From: Bifidobacteriaceae bacterium
GTDB taxonomy: Bacteria > Actinomycetota > Actinomycetes > Actinomycetales > Bifidobacteriaceae
Length of the DNA: 6,451 nt
NCBI GenBank assembly: GCA_030530905.1
Contig: JAUMUB010000058.1
Coordinates: forward strand, 1 to 6,451
Direction of reading: 5' to 3'
The position numbers and the translations under genes are program-made. The notes beneath the pieces are model-generated. The model was not told where the DNA came from, did not search any database, and was given only the letters and a program-made list of their open reading frames with translations. Within the stretch, counting starts at the first letter, position 1; every line of letters starts with the position of its first letter. Positions 6,146 through 6,451 of the stretch are shown here, piece after piece.

Positions 6146-6451
6146 ATGGAGAACTCTACAACTCCTGATAATACTATTAGTGAAATCAATAAGCGTACAG
6201 GTCGTAATATGCCACAGGCTATTGCGACTTCGCTTTTGCTAATAGGCATTATTATTGGTTGCTTAATGATTAATACAGAAACTTTTCTTGTTTTGCTATT
6301 AATATTTATGTCACTAGCATTATGGGAATTGCGCGTAGATTTTGCTGTTATAGGACTACACATACCGTTTGTGTTGCTTTGGATTTGCTCAATTGTTACC
6401 GTTTCGGCAACATATTTTGCACCTTGGCATGTTATTGCGGCATCATTATGC
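6146..6451 (+). CDS. cdsA: Phosphatidate cytidylyltransferase, N-terminal part (runs off the window)
   Basis: An open frame of 102 codons begins at this ATG and is still open at the last base. The predicted product is the integral membrane enzyme that makes CDP-diacylglycerol from phosphatidic acid and CTP, the entry to anionic phospholipids. A polar N-terminus of about 22 residues ends in TGRNMPQAI (18-26), a sequence I associate with actinobacterial CdsA. Hydrophobic stretches follow at about 25-42, 46-60 and 66-92, with WELR at 60-63, consistent with the first membrane segments. The catalytic CDP-alcohol signature is C-terminal in this family and is not in the window. GAGGA (6138-6142) precedes the ATG with a short spacing of 3 nt; a later in-frame ATG at codon 22 would remove the conserved TGRN. 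The position right after frr supports the call. Confidence 0.88.
   Translation, partial: MENSTTPDNTISEINKRTGRNMPQAIATSLLLIGIIIGCLMINTETFLVLLLIFMSLALWELRVDFAVIGLHIPFVLLWICSIVTVSATYFAPWHVIAASLC

Noticed and set aside
6082..6363. 93-codon minus-strand frame opposite frr and cdsA
   Set aside because: It is a shadow of cdsA, whose + strand frame has family features and the expected position after frr.
1..6451. Search for an undescribed system, mobile element, CRISPR array or RNA gene
   Set aside because: Every gene belongs to a well-known housekeeping family in an expected order; no spaced direct repeats, terminal inverted repeats, transposase, or tRNA- or rRNA-like folds were seen on either strand.

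Overview
The window looks like ordinary housekeeping chromosome from a low-GC member of the Bifidobacteriaceae (Actinomycetota). Gardnerella, or a close relative such as Alloscardovia or Scardovia, is the best guess. The reasons are the gene order (acyl-CoA ligase, def, rpsB, tsf, pyrH, frr, cdsA), the actinobacterial character of the proteins (FadD15-type ligase, S2 with an acidic C-terminal tail, CdsA with a 'TGRNMPQAI' N-terminus) and AT-rich sequence that is unusual for actinobacteria. The genus was judged from remembered family resemblance, not from a search.

Layout: all genes are on the + strand. Positions 1-96 are a short upstream region with a candidate promoter placed so that the first mRNA would be leaderless. 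At 97-2103 lies a complete long-chain acyl-CoA ligase, followed 15 nt later by def (2119-2604), so the two are probably cotranscribed. A hairpin terminator (2636-2673) ends that unit. The 300-nt gap 2605-2904 also holds candidate rpsB promoters and a structured rpsB leader. rpsB (2905-3723) and tsf (3792-4655) form the classical S2/EF-Ts pair, separated by a strong GC-rich hairpin. tsf is followed by a strong intrinsic terminator (4673-4706). A new unit then starts with pyrH (4799-5545), frr (5579-6133) and the 5' part of cdsA (6146-6451, running off the end).

How the genes fit together: rpsB, tsf, def and frr serve protein synthesis (30S assembly, EF-Tu recycling, N-terminal deformylation, ribosome recycling). 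pyrH makes UDP for RNA, DNA and wall precursors. cdsA makes CDP-diacylglycerol for phospholipids, and the acyl-CoA ligase activates fatty acids. rpsB and tsf use AAG for nearly all lysines, unlike their neighbours, which fits very high expression.

I found no mobile element, CRISPR array, tRNA, rRNA, toxin-antitoxin or defence gene, and no evidence of a new system. The most interesting material is non-coding: the rpsB leader and the rpsB-tsf hairpin share the same sequence blocks (TCGGTCGG and AACCGAC), which suggests a possible autoregulatory element present twice. Next are the possible leaderless start of the first gene and an inverted repeat in front of pyrH.
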